A DNA stretch of 64,000 nt from Paraplanobispora siamensis (GTDB taxonomy: Bacteria; Actinomycetota; Actinomycetes; Streptosporangiales; Streptosporangiaceae). Below the pieces are notes generated by a model that saw nothing but the letters and a program-made list of their open reading frames with translations, was not told the origin of the DNA and did no database searches. Shown here in pieces: positions 63,602 through 64,000 of the stretch. Positions within the stretch are counted from its first letter, which is position 1. Each line of letters opens with the position of its first letter. Position numbers and translations under genes: made by a program. Where the stretch lies: positions 62,001 to 126,000 of the forward strand of contig NZ_BOOJ01000052.1 in the NCBI RefSeq assembly GCF_016863175.1, written 5' to 3'.

Positions 63602-64000
63602 ATGCGGGCGGTGCTACGGCGGGACCTGGATACGGCGGTGGCCCGCCAGGTGCTGGGCCGCGCCACCTCCCTGGCAGCGCAGGTGGCCGCCGAAGCGGCG
63701 GCGCGGGCGCCCGCGGCCCGGGTGTGGGTGACGATGGGCGACGATCGGGTGCGTCCCTCCCACCAGGACGCGCACCGGCAGATGATCCCCGCGAACCTGC
63801 GATTCAAGCTGCGCAAGCAAAGCGCCGCCCCAGGGCGGCGGGCGCAACTGCTGGCCGGCTACGACCTGGCGCGGGAACCCCGGGATCCGTCCCTGCCGGC
63901 CGGGCAGCGCGGCGGCTGCCGGTGCATCGCCATCACCGTGCCCGGGGTCATCGCGGCGAAGGTGCAGGCGCATCCGGCGGTGCTGACCGGGTCGCGGGCG
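63602..64000 (+). CDS. MuF-like head protein, cut by window end
   Basis: The ATG follows GGGAGGCGGG. The 133 residues visible begin with a helix (LRRDLDTAVARQVLGRATSL) and contain WVTMGDDRVRPSHQDAHRQM and PSLPAGQRGGCRCIAITVPG, the 'DD.RP.H...' and 'C.C' signature of MuF/head-morphogenesis proteins. It resembles the C-terminal domain of the portal fusion at 49420, so this phage has two MuF-like domains. The 3' part lies outside the window. Confidence 0.7.
   Translation, partial: MRAVLRRDLDTAVARQVLGRATSLAAQVAAEAAARAPAARVWVTMGDDRVRPSHQDAHRQMIPANLRFKLRKQSAAPGRRAQLLAGYDLAREPRDPSLPAGQRGGCRCIAITVPGVIAAKVQAHPAVLTGSRA

Noticed and set aside
1-64000. Many long antisense and off-frame reading frames across the window
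   Set aside because: In very GC-rich DNA nearly every real gene has long open shadows. I kept frames with natural residue composition, ribosome-binding sites or promoter spacing, and operon fit, and dropped the rest.
1-64000. CRISPR array
   Set aside because: I saw no regularly spaced 25-40 nt repeats. The recurring motifs are scattered singly in front of genes.

Overview
The window is a 64 kb piece of a large tailed bacteriophage genome (or integrated prophage) that very probably infects an actinobacterium. Evidence: base composition is very GC-rich, GTG starts are common, genes are tightly packed with ATGA/GTGA overlaps, and many products are of types common in actinobacteriophages (small zinc-ribbon proteins, Gp37/Gp68-family protein, HutC-type GntR regulators, HK97-type head genes, PGRP-type endolysin). 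The exact host cannot be read from the sequence. A tyrosine recombinase at 29.5-30.4 kb suggests a temperate phage or a relative of one.

Layout. 0-2.1 kb: small proteins, a HAD-like phosphatase and the endolysin. 2.1-2.9 kb: an unresolved stretch. 2.9-6.5 kb: DNA-binding-like protein and tail-fibre genes, with collagen-like and glycine-rich members. 6.5-9.7 kb: small regulatory and accessory genes, including a protein with three helix-turn-helix segments. 10.0-19.3 kb: 31 complete tRNA genes on the minus strand plus one tRNA fragment. They cover all 20 amino acids and include an initiator tRNA; a few protein genes are interspersed. 19.5-25.2 kb: minus-strand operons of accessory genes. 25.4-31.9 kb: plus-strand accessory genes, with an HTH-RNase H fusion and the integrase. 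32.0-34.4 kb: a Ro60 (TROVE) gene on the minus strand, preceded by two tandem Y RNA genes. 34.5-36.6 kb: a regulator with two RNA-polymerase alpha-CTD-like repeats, and an RsbW-like ATPase. 36.7-45.4 kb: DNA metabolism, with a PD-(D/E)XK-like nuclease, an SNF2 ATPase, a DNA polymerase III beta-clamp and a Gp37/Gp68 protein. 45.5-60.7 kb: packaging and head genes (TerL interrupted by an intein, portal fused to a MuF domain, Ig-like protein, prohead protease, major capsid protein, connector proteins). 60.9-62.9 kb: a minus-strand operon with an XRE-type regulator. 63-64 kb: a papain-fold hydrolase and a second MuF-like protein cut by the window edge.

Regulation is the most striking part. About 20 copies of a motif close to GCTAAGTACCTGTACTAT stand in front of accessory and early transcription units. 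In the best copies the motif is embedded in a sigma70 promoter, between the -35 and the -10. Many of these transcripts then carry a leader hairpin whose 5-9 nt loop contains GAGCG(A) and whose stem sequence differs from gene to gene while pairing is kept. Packaging, head, lysis and some other genes instead follow a second motif, GCGACSTWA-N14-CTACSGT, with a constant 14 nt gap. Several of those genes begin exactly 6-7 nt after the second box, which indicates leaderless mRNAs. The alpha-CTD-like regulator, the RsbW-like protein and several HTH/GntR proteins are candidates for running this programme.

The best candidate for an undescribed system is the Ro60 unit: two different Y RNAs (one with a tRNA-like module, one without), Ro60 with a hairpin over its ribosome-binding site, a coupled downstream protein, and two face-to-face copies of the phage promoter motif.
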